DNA of 64,000 nucleotides from Alphaproteobacteria bacterium. GTDB taxonomy: Bacteria > Pseudomonadota > Alphaproteobacteria > Sphingomonadales > Kordiimonadaceae. Of the stretch, positions 1 through 9,131 are shown piece after piece. The translations under genes and the position numbers were made by a program. The stretch covers positions 186,001-250,000 of the forward strand of contig JAJFIS010000019.1 in assembly GCA_021774735.1 (NCBI GenBank), given 5' to 3'. The notes beneath the pieces are model-generated. The model ran no database searches and had not been told where the DNA came from. It saw only the letters and a program-made list of their open reading frames with translations. Each line of letters starts with the position of its first letter. Within the stretch, counting starts at the first letter, position 1.

Positions 1-1336
1 TAAAAGCAGTGATCTCTTGCTCATTTGGCGCTCTAAACACCTTTGTCGGCAAGACAAAATCTTCATAAAAGCTGAAGGCATAATCCATCATTTTATCAAG
101 CAGAGGGTATGTCTCAGCGTTTGCTTCTTCAACATAACGGCTGACAAAACCCCAGAGGGCTTCTTTGTTTTCGGCGTGGGATGCGCTGACCAAATTTAAA
201 AGCAAAGCAAAGGTGATCGGCATTTTGGCCGAAGGAATTTCATCGCCGTGGATATGCCAAACAGGGTTCTTATATTGTTCAAGTGGATCTTGGTCCTGAT
301 ATTTTTCTAAAAAGGTAAGATATTCATCAACAGTTTTGGGAATAATATCAAAATGCAGGCGCTTGGCCTTGCGCGGGCTTTGGAACATATAAAGGGACAG
401 GCTCTCGTCGCTGGCATAGCGTAGCCATTCTTCAATCGACAGGCCATTACCTTTAGACTTGGAAATTTTCTGGCCTTTGTCATCAAGGAAAAGCTCATAA
501 ATAAGTCCTTCGGGTGGATGTCCACCCAAAATGCGACAAATGATATTGGAAAGCTTAACGCTTTCGCTCAAATCTTTGCCGGACATTTCATAGTCCACAC
601 CCAGAGCGTCCCAGCGCATGGCCCAATCGACCTTCCATTGGCATTTGACGAAGCCACCCGTTACCAATGTTTCGGCGGCTTCTCCATCACTATCGGTAAA
701 GCCGATCAAACCTTTTTTAGCATCGATCAGGGTTACAGGCACTTGCAAAACATGACCATTTTTTGGGCAAACAGGCAGGAAGGGCGAATAGGTTTTGCGG
801 CGCTCTTCCCCAAGGGTGGGTAGAATGACATTTATTATTTTGTCATAGTTTGCGCAGATTTTCAGCAGCGTCTCGTCAAATAATCCGTCATTATAACAGT
901 TGGTGGAACTGTAAAAATCATAAGTGAAACCAAACTGGTCCAAAAAAGTTTGAAGACGGGCATTATTATGGGCACCGAAACTATCATGGGTACCAAAGGG
1001 ATCTGGCACCCGGCTTAGCGGCATGCCCAGCATGGGTTCTAGCACATGTTTGTTCGGTACATTATCGGGCACTTTGCGCAAGCCGTCCATATCATCCGAA
1101 AAACAGATGAGCTTGACCGGAATATCGCTTATTTCTCGGAAGGCCCGCATAACCATACTGGTACGAGCAACCTCGCCGAAGGTGCCAAGGTGTGGTAACC
1201 CTGATGGGCCGTAGCCAGTTTCAAATAGTATATAGCCTTTGTCTGGTGTCTGGCCGCCGACGCGTTTGAGCAGCTTTTCCGCTTCCTGAAAAGGCCAGGC
1301 TTTGGATTGAAGCGCTATATCCGCGTTGGTGGTCAT
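1..1336 (-). CDS. lysK: Lysine--tRNA ligase, class I (3' end beyond window)
   Basis: Charges tRNA-Lys with lysine in the cytoplasm. The reverse-strand reading from the ATG at 1336 is open to the window edge, giving about 445 residues of an enzyme usually near 530, so the C-terminus is missing. The class I signature is present: an HxGT-type first motif (HLGTFGE, near residue 50) and a KISKSKG version of the KMSKS loop near residue 285. This is the class I, archaeal-type enzyme that many alphaproteobacteria use instead of class II LysS. It is transcribed divergently from the helicase at 1490. The intergenic region holds repeated ATTAAGTC motifs. Identity is secure; only the end is unknown. Confidence 0.95.
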   Translation of the reverse strand, partial: MTTNADIALQSKAWPFQEAEKLLKRVGGQTPDKGYILFETGYGPSGLPHLGTFGEVARTSMVMRAFREISDIPVKLICFSDDMDGLRKVPDNVPNKHVLEPMLGMPLSRVPDPFGTHDSFGAHNNARLQTFLDQFGFTYDFYSSTNCYNDGLFDETLLKICANYDKIINVILPTLGEERRKTYSPFLPVCPKNGHVLQVPVTLIDAKKGLIGFTDSDGEAAETLVTGGFVKCQWKVDWAMRWDALGVDYEMSGKDLSESVKLSNIICRILGGHPPEGLIYELFLDDKGQKISKSKGNGLSIEEWLRYASDESLSLYMFQSPRKAKRLHFDIIPKTVDEYLTFLEKYQDQDPLEQYKNPVWHIHGDEIPSAKMPITFALLLNLVSASHAENKEALWGFVSRYVEEANAETYPLLDKMMDYAFSFYEDFVLPTKVFRAPNEQEITAF

Positions 1337-1489
1337 ATTTTTATCCTTAGTATTAAAAGCTATTAAGTCGCGCGGAACCTATGGTTTTGTGCTGCATGCG
1401 TCAAGCAAAACAATCTTATCTATTAAGTCTATCATAACGACTTAATCGGGTCTTTCAATCTGGCACAACGGCGTTATGCTCTGACGCTT
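1337..1489. promoter_or_regulatory. lysK/helicase divergent intergenic region with three ATTAAGTC motifs
   Basis: The motif ATTAAGTC occurs at 1362-1369 and 1422-1429, and its exact reverse complement GACTTAAT at 1439-1446. The last two form an 8+8 bp inverted repeat with a 9-base spacer. The first two share a 10-base core, CTATTAAGTC. This arrangement suggests a regulator binding site serving one or both divergent genes. No regulator is assigned. Confidence 0.4.
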
Positions 1490-4246
1490 ATGGAAGATCT
1501 TGTTACATTCGCTGAAAGTAAGAGCTTAAGCTTAAATGACATTCCGGTCATGGTTGTTGGAGCCGCTGGTGCTGCGCAATTAACTGCGGACGGTGAATAT
1601 ATTGAGCTAACATTAGACGAGGCCGCTGCGGAAATACAGGGCACTCCCCATTTGTTGACTGCCGCACCAATGATTGCCCGTCGCCTTGGCCTTGGTAGCT
1701 TTCGTGCTTTTGATACGCTTGAACTATTTGCTTTCGTGCGTCCAGCCCGCTTTTGCCTGCCGGACATATCAGGGCTTATGCGGGCTTTGTTGTTAAATGA
1801 TCCTCTCGATAGCGCCGCCGATCGGCTGCTAGCCACCCGTAAGGCAGCTGAGTATTTATTGAGCGATGCCGCCAGTGAAACCTACCGCTACAGGGCAGGC
1901 TCTGGCCGAGTGGCAGCGATGATGGCGAAGGCAGGTTGGTGCTGGGGGCCGCTTATCAGTGGTGCGCTCGCCAATGTTGTTGACCATAGCCGAGAAGATG
2001 GTTTGGCGGTCTGGTCGGTGCTTGATGATTTTGGTGATGATCCGCCGCCTCCACCCATGGGGGATGACCCGGTTGGTACGGATGAAACAGCTGAGCGCCT
2101 ATCTGCTCTGCTCGGAGCCAAGTCAGAGGACCGCCCTGCTCAACAGCGTTATGCTCAAGCGGCAACTCATGCCTTTAGTCCTAGGGAATTTGAAAGCGGT
2201 CCTAACTTTCAGCTTTTGGAAGCGGGTACTGGCACGGGAAAAACGTTAGGCTATATAGCGCCAGCTTCGCTGTGGGCGGAGAAAAATGACGCCCCAGTGT
2301 GGCTATCTACCTATACTAAAAACCTACAAAGGCAATTGGACCAAGAACTTATTAAGCTCTACCCAGACCCCGGTAAGCGCGCAAAGCGGGCGGTTGTGCG
2401 TAAAGGACGGGAGAATTATGCCTGTCTTTTGAATATTGAAGAAACCCTGCGCGCGGTTATGAGCCGTACAGCTACTATCAATGGCGGCCAAGACCGGGAT
2501 AAAGTCCTGATTGGGCTCATTGTGCGGTGGGTGCGTTTCAGCCGTGACGGGGATATGATCGGCGGTGATTTTCCAAGTTGGCTTGGGGGGCACTTTGGTG
2601 CAGCACGCATTGCTGGTCTGACTGACCGGCGCGGGGAATGCGTCTATGCGGCCTGCCAGCATTACCGAAAATGCTTCATTGAAAAAACTATTCGCAGGGC
2701 CCGAAAAGCCGACATTGTCGTCGCTAACCATGCCTTGGTTATGATTCAAGCCGCCACCCGTTACGGCGATCCTGACCTGCCCAAGCGGTTGGTATTTGAT
2801 GAAGGGCATCATGTTTTTGATGCGGCCGACAGTGCTTTTGCGGCGCATCTTTCAGGCGGAGAGGGACGCGAGCTGCGGCGTTGGTTGCGGGGCCGAGAAA
2901 GTGGCGGTAGTTCCCGGGCGCGGGGTTTAAAAGCGCGTATTGATGAACTGATTGAAGGAGATGATAGGGCCCGAAAGCTATTGGACGCTATTTTGTTTGA
3001 AAGCCGAATTTTACCCGCTGATGCATGGCTCGCCCGGGTGGCTGGTGCCGCGCCGGTGGGGGCTTATGAAAATTTCCTGATGCATATTCGCGCCCAAGTT
3101 ATGGCGCGGGCAAATAGCAGCGGTGTTCATTCCCTTGAAGCCAGCACCGCTGATCCAGGGCCGCAAACCCTGCAAGCGGCCTCAGACTTAGCAGATGCAC
3201 TTGATATGTTAGCGCGCCCAATGGTGGCGCTGGCGACAGCTTTGCTTGCTAAACTTGATGATGACGCAGAAGTGCTGGATAGCAGTAGCCGAGGTAGGCT
3301 GGAAGCGGCTGCGCGAGCGCTGCGCCTGCGGGCAGAAAGCGTTGCTATGTGGCGACAAATGGCGCTCTCGATTATGGACGCAAAAGAAAATGATGTTTTT
3401 GTCGATTGGTTTGAGATTGACCGCATTGATGGACGAGAGCGTGATATAGGCCATCGTCGTCATTTCATTGATCCAACCAAGCCTTTTGCAGAGGTAGTGC
3501 TATCTGGCATGCACGGTGCCATTATCACCAGCGCGACCCTGCGCGACCGGGCTGCGGAAAGCGATAATTGGCAGGTGGCCGACATGCGCACAGGCGGTCA
3601 ATATCTTGATATCACGCCTAAACGGTTATCGCTTTTGTCCCCCTTTGATTATGCTAATCAGACCAAAGTGTTTGTGGTTACTGATGTCAATAAAAACGAT
3701 CCTAAGCAAGTTGCTGCTGCTTATAGGGAACTGTTTATGGCGACTGGTGGCGGGGGTCTTGGCCTTTTTACCGCGATCAGCCGCTTGCGCACTACATGGG
3801 CGGCAATTGTCGCTGACTTAGAGCTATCGGATATTCCCCTTTTTGCACAACATATTGACCCCATTGACACCGCAACATTGGTAGATATGTTCCGTGCCAG
3901 CGAGGATAGCTGTTTGCTGGGCACAGACGCGGTGCGCGACGGGGTTGATGTGCCGGGTAATTCGTTGCGGCTGATCGTGTTTGACCGGGTGCCGTGGCCG
4001 CGCCCGACTTTGATGCACCGAGCCCGCCGCGCCGCCTTTGGTGGCCGGATATATGATGAAATGTTGACCCGGTTAAAGTTGTTGCAGGCTTATGGCCGAC
4101 TGATTAGACAAGCTGATGACCGGGGTGCTTTCGTAATGTTAGACCCTCAAACACCATCGCGGTTGTTGGAAGCCTTGCCGGAAGGTGTGGAGATTGAGCG
4201 ATTGGGTCTCGCTGATGTTATTGATAAAGTAGGCAAGTTTTTGTGA
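1490..4246 (+). CDS. DinG/XPD-family ATP-dependent DNA helicase
   Basis: Superfamily 2 helicase of the DinG/Rad3 (COG1199) type, predicted to unwind DNA during repair. In the 918-residue product, a poorly conserved N-terminal region (about 1-235) precedes the helicase core. The core has Walker A (AGTGTGKT, near residue 247), a DEGHH Walker B box (near 442) and a C-terminal motif VI region (QAYGRLIRQ, near 866). Four cysteines at about 311, 384, 389 and 395 are spaced as in the 4Fe-4S domain of XPD-type helicases. The ATG at 1490 was chosen because an in-frame stop lies at 1424; no strong Shine-Dalgarno is visible. Alphaproteobacteria carry this long variant, sometimes simply called DinG. The exact DNA substrate cannot be told from sequence. 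Confidence 0.85.
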   Translation: MEDLVTFAESKSLSLNDIPVMVVGAAGAAQLTADGEYIELTLDEAAAEIQGTPHLLTAAPMIARRLGLGSFRAFDTLELFAFVRPARFCLPDISGLMRALLLNDPLDSAADRLLATRKAAEYLLSDAASETYRYRAGSGRVAAMMAKAGWCWGPLISGALANVVDHSREDGLAVWSVLDDFGDDPPPPPMGDDPVGTDETAERLSALLGAKSEDRPAQQRYAQAATHAFSPREFESGPNFQLLEAGTGTGKTLGYIAPASLWAEKNDAPVWLSTYTKNLQRQLDQELIKLYPDPGKRAKRAVVRKGRENYACLLNIEETLRAVMSRTATINGGQDRDKVLIGLIVRWVRFSRDGDMIGGDFPSWLGGHFGAARIAGLTDRRGECVYAACQHYRKCFIEKTIRRARKADIVVANHALVMIQAATRYGDPDLPKRLVFDEGHHVFDAADSAFAAHLSGGEGRELRRWLRGRESGGSSRARGLKARIDELIEGDDRARKLLDAILFESRILPADAWLARVAGAAPVGAYENFLMHIRAQVMARANSSGVHSLEASTADPGPQTLQAASDLADALDMLARPMVALATALLAKLDDDAEVLDSSSRGRLEAAARALRLRAESVAMWRQMALSIMDAKENDVFVDWFEIDRIDGRERDIGHRRHFIDPTKPFAEVVLSGMHGAIITSATLRDRAAESDNWQVADMRTGGQYLDITPKRLSLLSPFDYANQTKVFVVTDVNKNDPKQVAAAYRELFMATGGGGLGLFTAISRLRTTWAAIVADLELSDIPLFAQHIDPIDTATLVDMFRASEDSCLLGTDAVRDGVDVPGNSLRLIVFDRVPWPRPTLMHRARRAAFGGRIYDEMLTRLKLLQAYGRLIRQADDRGAFVMLDPQTPSRLLEALPEGVEIERLGLADVIDKVGKFL

Positions 4247-4350
4247 GATGAATTTCACTATATCCTTGAACCAAGTTCCTGACTTGCTTACCGTTTGAAT
4301 GAGTAGCCGAAGGCATTTTGCCAATGCTGGAACCCGTTAGGAGAGACACC

Positions 4351-4764
4351 ATGTCGATAATTTCACCGGAAACCGCTTTAGTTTATACAATGGTGACCGT
4401 TTCAGCGTCCGACGGTAATATGACCGATAGCGAACTGACCCGCATGACAGGCTTGGTAGGCTATACACCCGCTTTCCAGAATTATAACTTGGAAAGATTG
4501 CGCCAAGACACCAGCAGCTGTATTGAAATATTGCAATCTGAGGAAGGGTTGGACGCCGTTTTGGGTTTGGTGGAAGAAGCTGTTCCCGACAGCCATATGG
4601 ATTTGGTTTACGGCCTTGCCTGTGAGGTAGCAGCGTCCGACGGCACCCTTACCCAAGAAGAATTACGCCTGCTGGAGATGATTCGCCATTATTTCAATCT
4701 TGACCGGCTGACCGCTGCCGCCATTGAACGCAGTGTGGCCGCTCGGCAACGTACTTTTAGCTAA
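4351..4764 (+). CDS. TerB-like (tellurite-resistance B fold) protein
   Basis: Small acidic, all-helical, probably cytoplasmic protein of 137 residues. Two similar halves each carry a VxASDGxxTxxEL-type segment (near residues 15-28 and 90-103), the pattern of TerB-fold proteins, where the acidic loop may bind metal. The ATG at 4351 was chosen over an in-frame TTG at 4318 and ATG at 4324 because AGGAGAG lies just upstream of 4351. TerB domains occur in tellurite-resistance and phage-defence loci and also as lone housekeeping-type genes. No other ter genes are nearby, so the role here is unknown. It stands alone between the helicase and the convergent TPR gene. Confidence 0.7.
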   Translation: MSIISPETALVYTMVTVSASDGNMTDSELTRMTGLVGYTPAFQNYNLERLRQDTSSCIEILQSEEGLDAVLGLVEEAVPDSHMDLVYGLACEVAASDGTLTQEELRLLEMIRHYFNLDRLTAAAIERSVAARQRTFS

Positions 4765-4780
4765 CAGCTTATGGATAACT

Positions 4781-5617
4781 TTAATCGTCAGCTAGAATAA
4801 TTTTATCGATGGGGAATGTGTCGGGCATTTTCCATGTCTGGGTTTTCTTGAGCTTCTTTATGGTCGGGAACGGGCTTGCCGCTGCTATGGCCGCTCGAAC
4901 AGCTTTTGGTTTTTTAAGGACGATGGCCGCTTTAATATTAGCGGCTTTAGTTTGAAAAATTTTTTCAAGGGCATCGGTCGGCGTAAGGGCTTGAATTTGA
5001 TCAACTACCTTGATGGTCGCCGGATAATGTTTAGGACCACGCCGAGCGAGAAACTTGCAATATTCTAATAGAAAAGCGACATCATCCCCGCCAATGGCAA
5101 CCCCCTTTTCAAAATATTTTCGGGCAGTGCGCATTCTGCCACCTAGTGCCATGCGGGCGAGAAAACCTTCAGCGCTAACTTCAGCGTGCCAGCCCCCTAA
5201 TGCGCCGACGGCAATTTGGCTATTAGGGTAATCATGCGCCAGTTTTTCCATGATGCGCCGCGCCGTTTTACCGAGCCCTATTGCAGTTTTGCGCTTGGCT
5301 TCAAAACCAATGGCCATGGCAGCAGTTAAGCGGGCCTCCAGGGCACTTGGGTCCAAAAGTAAGGATTTTTCGATATCACTTAACGCCGCATGCAAAAGTA
5401 CGACGGCCTCTTCGCCTTTTTCATGGAAGGCGCCTTTCATTAGGGCTGCTCGGGCCGCGAGCGAATATCCAAGGGCGGTACCATCGGCGCGGCCATGCTC
5501 CATAACACCGTTATAATTTCCCCGCTCGAACATATCATTGATTTGGGAAAGGTCGGCACTAATGGCCGCCGGCGCGGGTAAAGTAATGAACAGAAATGTA
5601 AGTAATAAATATTTCAA
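4781..5617 (-). CDS. Secreted TPR-like protein
   Basis: Predicted periplasmic protein of 278 residues. A signal peptide is clear (hydrophobic residues 3-20, Ala-rich cleavage region). The rest is helical and shows loose tetratricopeptide-like units with alanine-rich pairs of helices (about 45-100 and 160-200), so protein-protein contact is the likely role. The start is a TTG at 5617 preceded by AAAGGG at good spacing. The gene begins 12 bases after trkH on the same strand, which suggests co-transcription, though a role in potassium transport is only a guess. No catalytic motif is visible. Confidence 0.6.
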   Translation of the reverse strand: MKYLLLTFLFITLPAPAAISADLSQINDMFERGNYNGVMEHGRADGTALGYSLAARAALMKGAFHEKGEEAVVLLHAALSDIEKSLLLDPSALEARLTAAMAIGFEAKRKTAIGLGKTARRIMEKLAHDYPNSQIAVGALGGWHAEVSAEGFLARMALGGRMRTARKYFEKGVAIGGDDVAFLLEYCKFLARRGPKHYPATIKVVDQIQALTPTDALEKIFQTKAANIKAAIVLKKPKAVRAAIAAASPFPTIKKLKKTQTWKMPDTFPIDKIILADD

Positions 5618-5629
5618 GATGTACCCTTT

Positions 5630-7078
5630 TTAGTCGCGCCAAAAGCCCGGCGTTATCATGACCAATATAGTGAAAAGTTCCAGCCGGCCAAGTAACATTC
5701 CCGCGCTTAGTAACCATTTGGCACTGTCAGGCACAGCTTCAAAGGTGCTGGCGGGGCCAATAATGTCACCCAAGCCCGGGCCGACATTGGCGAGCGCTGT
5801 GCTGGCACCCGACAGGGCAGTGATCCAATCAAGACCGGTTAGTGTAAGGGCTATGGCCAGTGTTATCAGGCTGAAAAGAAACAAGACAAAGAAGCTCATG
5901 ACCGAACTTACCACCCCTTCCGAGATGGGGTTGCGGTTATAGCGGGCGATAAAAATGCCGTTTGGCTGAACCATGCGCGACATCCAACTTTTCATGCTTT
6001 TAAACAACACCATAAACCGGAATATTTTAATACCACAGCTGGTACTACCGGCGCAGCCACCGATGAGCATAACAAAAAAGAAGAGCGAAGCTGAAAAACT
6101 GCCCCAAGCGCCGTAATCAGTAGTGGCAAACCCGGTTCCGGTCATGATGGAAATGATGTTAAAGCTGCCATAGCGAGCGGCGTCGAACCAGTTGAAGCCT
6201 TTCCAAATCACCAACCAGACAATAACGCAGAAGCATAATATGCTGAGCGTAAACAAGAAAACCCGCACCTGCTCATCGCGCCATATTGCTAAGGTTCGAC
6301 CGCGCAAAACTTGCAAGTAAAGCACGAATGGGATCGAACCAATGATCATAAATAGGATGACGATGGCATCAATGGCAGCGCTATCAAAACTACCTATTGA
6401 ACCATCGGATGTGGAAAAACCACCAGTAGCAATGGTTGTCATGCCGTGAATAATAGCGTCAAAGGTGGGCATTCCGGCCATCATTAATAGCAGCGCACAA
6501 AGGGCAGTAAAGCCAATATAAGCGCCCGTAATGGCAAAGGAGAGTTGGCGCGCGCGCGGGATAATGTTGTCAGCAGTGTTAAAACTTTCCGTTCGAAACA
6601 GCTGCATACCACCAATGCGCAACATGGGCAGCACAGCCACCGCCATCACAATGATGCCAATGCCGCCAAGCCATTGCAGTAAGCCGCGCCACAGCAAAAT
6701 ACCCGGCGGCGCATCATCCAAGCCAGTAAGGATGGTTGAGCCAGTAGTTGTTAGGCCGCTCATGGCTTCAAAATAGGCATCTGTGTAGGATATACCGAGC
6801 TCACTAGCCCAAAGAGGCAGGGCCGCAGCAGCGGGCAGGATGATCCAAGCCAGTGACGTTAATAAAAAGGCTTGTCGCAGGTTCAAGCTATCGCTGGTAT
6901 CCCTGTTGGCGAGAAACATTTGTAAGCCAATGGCCGCGACCAAGCCGCCAAAAAACAAAAACTGACCCCAGTCAGGGCTTCCTACCCACAGGTCGGCCAT
7001 CGCTGGTAAGACCATGCTAATGCCCAACAAAAACACCAGTGGCCCAAGGGCATATATAACAGGTCTGAGGTTGATCAT
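5630..7078 (-). CDS. trkH: TrkH-family potassium uptake channel subunit
   Basis: Integral inner-membrane protein of 482 residues that forms the K+ pore of the Trk system; it normally works with the cytoplasmic NAD-binding subunit TrkA, which is not in this window. The four-repeat architecture is visible. Each repeat has a selectivity-filter-like glycine loop: TTTGS near residue 110, a TGGFST loop near 220, a TGFATTD loop near 315 and a NVGPG loop near 430. Length and hydrophobicity match the family. The TPR gene follows 12 bases downstream. The start ATG at 7078 is unambiguous. Confidence 0.93.
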   Translation of the reverse strand: MINLRPVIYALGPLVFLLGISMVLPAMADLWVGSPDWGQFLFFGGLVAAIGLQMFLANRDTSDSLNLRQAFLLTSLAWIILPAAAALPLWASELGISYTDAYFEAMSGLTTTGSTILTGLDDAPPGILLWRGLLQWLGGIGIIVMAVAVLPMLRIGGMQLFRTESFNTADNIIPRARQLSFAITGAYIGFTALCALLLMMAGMPTFDAIIHGMTTIATGGFSTSDGSIGSFDSAAIDAIVILFMIIGSIPFVLYLQVLRGRTLAIWRDEQVRVFLFTLSILCFCVIVWLVIWKGFNWFDAARYGSFNIISIMTGTGFATTDYGAWGSFSASLFFFVMLIGGCAGSTSCGIKIFRFMVLFKSMKSWMSRMVQPNGIFIARYNRNPISEGVVSSVMSFFVLFLFSLITLAIALTLTGLDWITALSGASTALANVGPGLGDIIGPASTFEAVPDSAKWLLSAGMLLGRLELFTILVMITPGFWRD

Positions 7079-7111
7079 GGCAGCTTGCTATCTCTCATGA
7101 AACACTAGAGG

Positions 7112-7552
7112 CTAATTTATCTGGTGGGCGTGTATGGGGCTATCAAGGGAAAAAGCTGGAATTTCTACTTTGAAACTTTCCCCCTTATTGTTCACCATAC
7201 CGTAAGACCCGCGCATAAAGCCATTATCTGCCGCAAGTTGAGAGCCACTGGAATAATTGTAGGTTGCGCCCGGTGCTATATGGGGTTGGTCGCCAACAAC
7301 GCCGTCGCCCCGCACCTCTTGTGTCAAGCCATTTGCATCGGTAATAACCCAGTGACGGGTCAGTAATTGCACGCTTGCATCACCTTGATTGGTAATATTG
7401 ATGCTATAGCCCCAAAGATAGGAGCCTTCGTCTGGGTTACTTTGGTCCTCGAGAAAGAAAGCCTTCACCTGCACGGAAATATTTTGCGTGATAGCTTCAA
7501 ATAAATCAGGATTTTTTGCTCGCTGACTTGCTGGTTTGGTCATCTTATTCAT
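7112..7552 (-). CDS. apaG: ApaG-family protein
   Basis: Single-domain immunoglobulin/fibronectin-like beta protein of 146 residues, cytoplasmic. The family pattern is easy to read: an N-terminal strand of type ISVQVKAFF, then WGYSINITNQG, LLTRHWVITD, a GDGVVGDQP loop and the terminal GSYGMV strand. In enterobacteria ApaG is linked to cobalt/magnesium resistance and Ap4A metabolism, but its biochemical activity is unsettled. The protein is slightly longer than the usual 125-130 residues because of an N-terminal tail; an ATG three codons in is an alternative start. It lies between metZ and trkH on the same strand. Confidence 0.93.
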   Translation of the reverse strand: MNKMTKPASQRAKNPDLFEAITQNISVQVKAFFLEDQSNPDEGSYLWGYSINITNQGDASVQLLTRHWVITDANGLTQEVRGDGVVGDQPHIAPGATYNYSSGSQLAADNGFMRGSYGMVNNKGESFKVEIPAFSLDSPIHAHQIN

Positions 7553-7626
7553 AAGCGTCCCATATGCTTAGTCCTGTTATACATTAGCATAGGCATATCA
7601 TCATTGATCTGTCCAGTTAGGTGACT

Positions 7627-8838
7627 TTATCGATTTTGGACTGTTTTTAAGGCTTGGGTTAAGTCTTGGATCAGATCACCGGCATCTTCAAGACCAATGC
7701 TAAGGCGAATAAGACCCGGGGTTATGCCCAATGCCATGCGCGTTTCTTCTGTGAGCGCTTTATGGGTGGTGCTCCAACAATGGGTGGCGATGGAGCGGCT
7801 ATCGCCTAAGTTATTAGAAATATCAAAAATCTCTAAAGCATTTAAAAAGGCAAAAGCTTGGTCGCGGCCACCAGTTAGGGTCATAACGACCATCGTACCG
7901 CCCCGTTTCATTTGGCGCTCAGCAAGTTCTTTTTGGTCAAAAGCAGGCAAGGATGGATGGCGTACATCTTCGACGATCGCGCTCAAGGCCGCTGCCACTT
8001 TTTCGGCATTGTCGCACATGGCACCTACCCTAAGCGGCAGTGTTTCCAAGCCCTTCAACATCACCCATGCATTAAAAGGCGACATAGCAACGCCGGTGTG
8101 GCGGTAAAAGGGATAGAGATATTCCTCGTCAAAGGCGCTGTCACATAGGATAATACCGCCCAAACAGCGTCCTTGGCCGTCGATATGCTTAGTGGTGGAA
8201 TAACAAACAATGTCAGCGCCGAGCTCCAGCGGGGACTGCAAAATTGGTGTTGCGAACACATTATCGACAATAAGGCGCGCACTGCCCGCATGGGCAATGT
8301 CGGCGAGCGCGCTAATATCGACCATCTCCAATGTTGGGTTGGCTGGGGTTTCGCAAAATAGCACCTTGGTGTTGGGGCGAAGCGCGGTCTGCCACGCAGA
8401 TAAGTCACCGCCTTTAACGACGGTGGTCTCGATACCGTAGCGGGGAAGCAGTTCATCCAATAGCCAGCGGTTTGAGCCAAAAAGTGCCTCAGCACCAATC
8501 ACATGGTCGCCGCACTTTAGCTGACAAAGCAAGGATGCCGTCATAGCCGCCATGCCGGTGGCGGTGGCGCGGCCAACATCTGCCCCTTCAATCAAGGCCA
8601 TGCGTTCTTCGAACATGGCAACCGTCGGGTTTGTTTGGCGGCTATAGACGAAGCCTTCACGCTCGCCGTTAAATCGGCCTTCGGCCTCTTCAGCGCTGTC
8701 ATAGGCAAAACCAGAGGTTAATATCAGGGCTTCTGACATTTCATCAAAATCAGAACGCACCGTGCCTGCGCGGACCATTTGGGTTTGGCGTGACCATTTC
8801 TGCGTAATGCTGCGGTCTTTTCCGGTTTTAGATTTCAT
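7627..8838 (-). CDS. metZ: O-succinylhomoserine sulfhydrylase
   Basis: PLP-dependent enzyme of the Cys/Met metabolism family, predicted to make homocysteine directly from O-succinylhomoserine and sulfide in methionine synthesis. The 403-residue length, the SRxxNPT segment (about 66-72) and the PLP lysine in the STTKHIDGQGR motif (Lys217) are typical. The MetZ assignment over cystathionine gamma-synthase/lyase rests on overall resemblance (GQGRCLGG loop, N-terminal TxxVRxG) and is probable, not proven. A possible promoter lies upstream (TTGACC at 8905-8900), but its -10 is weak. I looked for a SAM-II riboswitch in the leader and did not find a convincing one. Confidence 0.88.
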   Translation of the reverse strand: MKSKTGKDRSITQKWSRQTQMVRAGTVRSDFDEMSEALILTSGFAYDSAEEAEGRFNGEREGFVYSRQTNPTVAMFEERMALIEGADVGRATATGMAAMTASLLCQLKCGDHVIGAEALFGSNRWLLDELLPRYGIETTVVKGGDLSAWQTALRPNTKVLFCETPANPTLEMVDISALADIAHAGSARLIVDNVFATPILQSPLELGADIVCYSTTKHIDGQGRCLGGIILCDSAFDEEYLYPFYRHTGVAMSPFNAWVMLKGLETLPLRVGAMCDNAEKVAAALSAIVEDVRHPSLPAFDQKELAERQMKRGGTMVVMTLTGGRDQAFAFLNALEIFDISNNLGDSRSIATHCWSTTHKALTEETRMALGITPGLIRLSIGLEDAGDLIQDLTQALKTVQNR

Positions 8839-9019
8839 CGGGCTTCCTAGAATTTATCGGGCTATTATGGGCGCGCAGCCTGCCGCTATGCAGCACAAAG
8901 GTCAAGCAAATTGGCCTTTACCACTTCAACTATTTCCATGAGACATTGGCTTGATTTCGGGGGCGCTTCTGTTAAGTTGACGCCGAGTGCGGACATATCT
9001 GTCCATAGGTAAACAAGAT

Positions 9020-9093
9020 GCGGGCGTAGCTCAATGGTAGAGCAGCAGCTTCCCAAGCTGACGACGAGGGTTCGATTCCCTTCGCCCGCTCCA
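9020..9093 (+). tRNA. tRNA-Gly (anticodon CCC)
   Basis: A complete 74-base cloverleaf with encoded CCA can be drawn. The acceptor stem GCGGGCG pairs with CGCCCGC, the D arm is GCTC/GAGC, and the T arm is GAGGG/CCCTT around the TTCGATT loop. The anticodon loop TTCCCAA gives anticodon CCC, reading GGG. One mismatch (G27-A43) closes the anticodon stem, as in several related tRNAs. An A+T-rich serine hydrolase gene begins 38 bases downstream. Confidence 0.97.
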
Positions 9094-9131
9094 AAACACT
9101 TTAGCCGTTTGTATCTTTGGAGTGACCTTTT

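Noticed and set aside
2324-2848. 174-codon minus-strand open frame
   Set aside because: It lies wholly inside the helicase gene, which has clear motifs on the other strand.
8839-9019. SAM-II riboswitch upstream of metZ
   Set aside because: Alphaproteobacterial met genes often have one, and a GTGGTAAAGG-like stretch is present, but the conserved pseudoknot segments could not be aligned convincingly.
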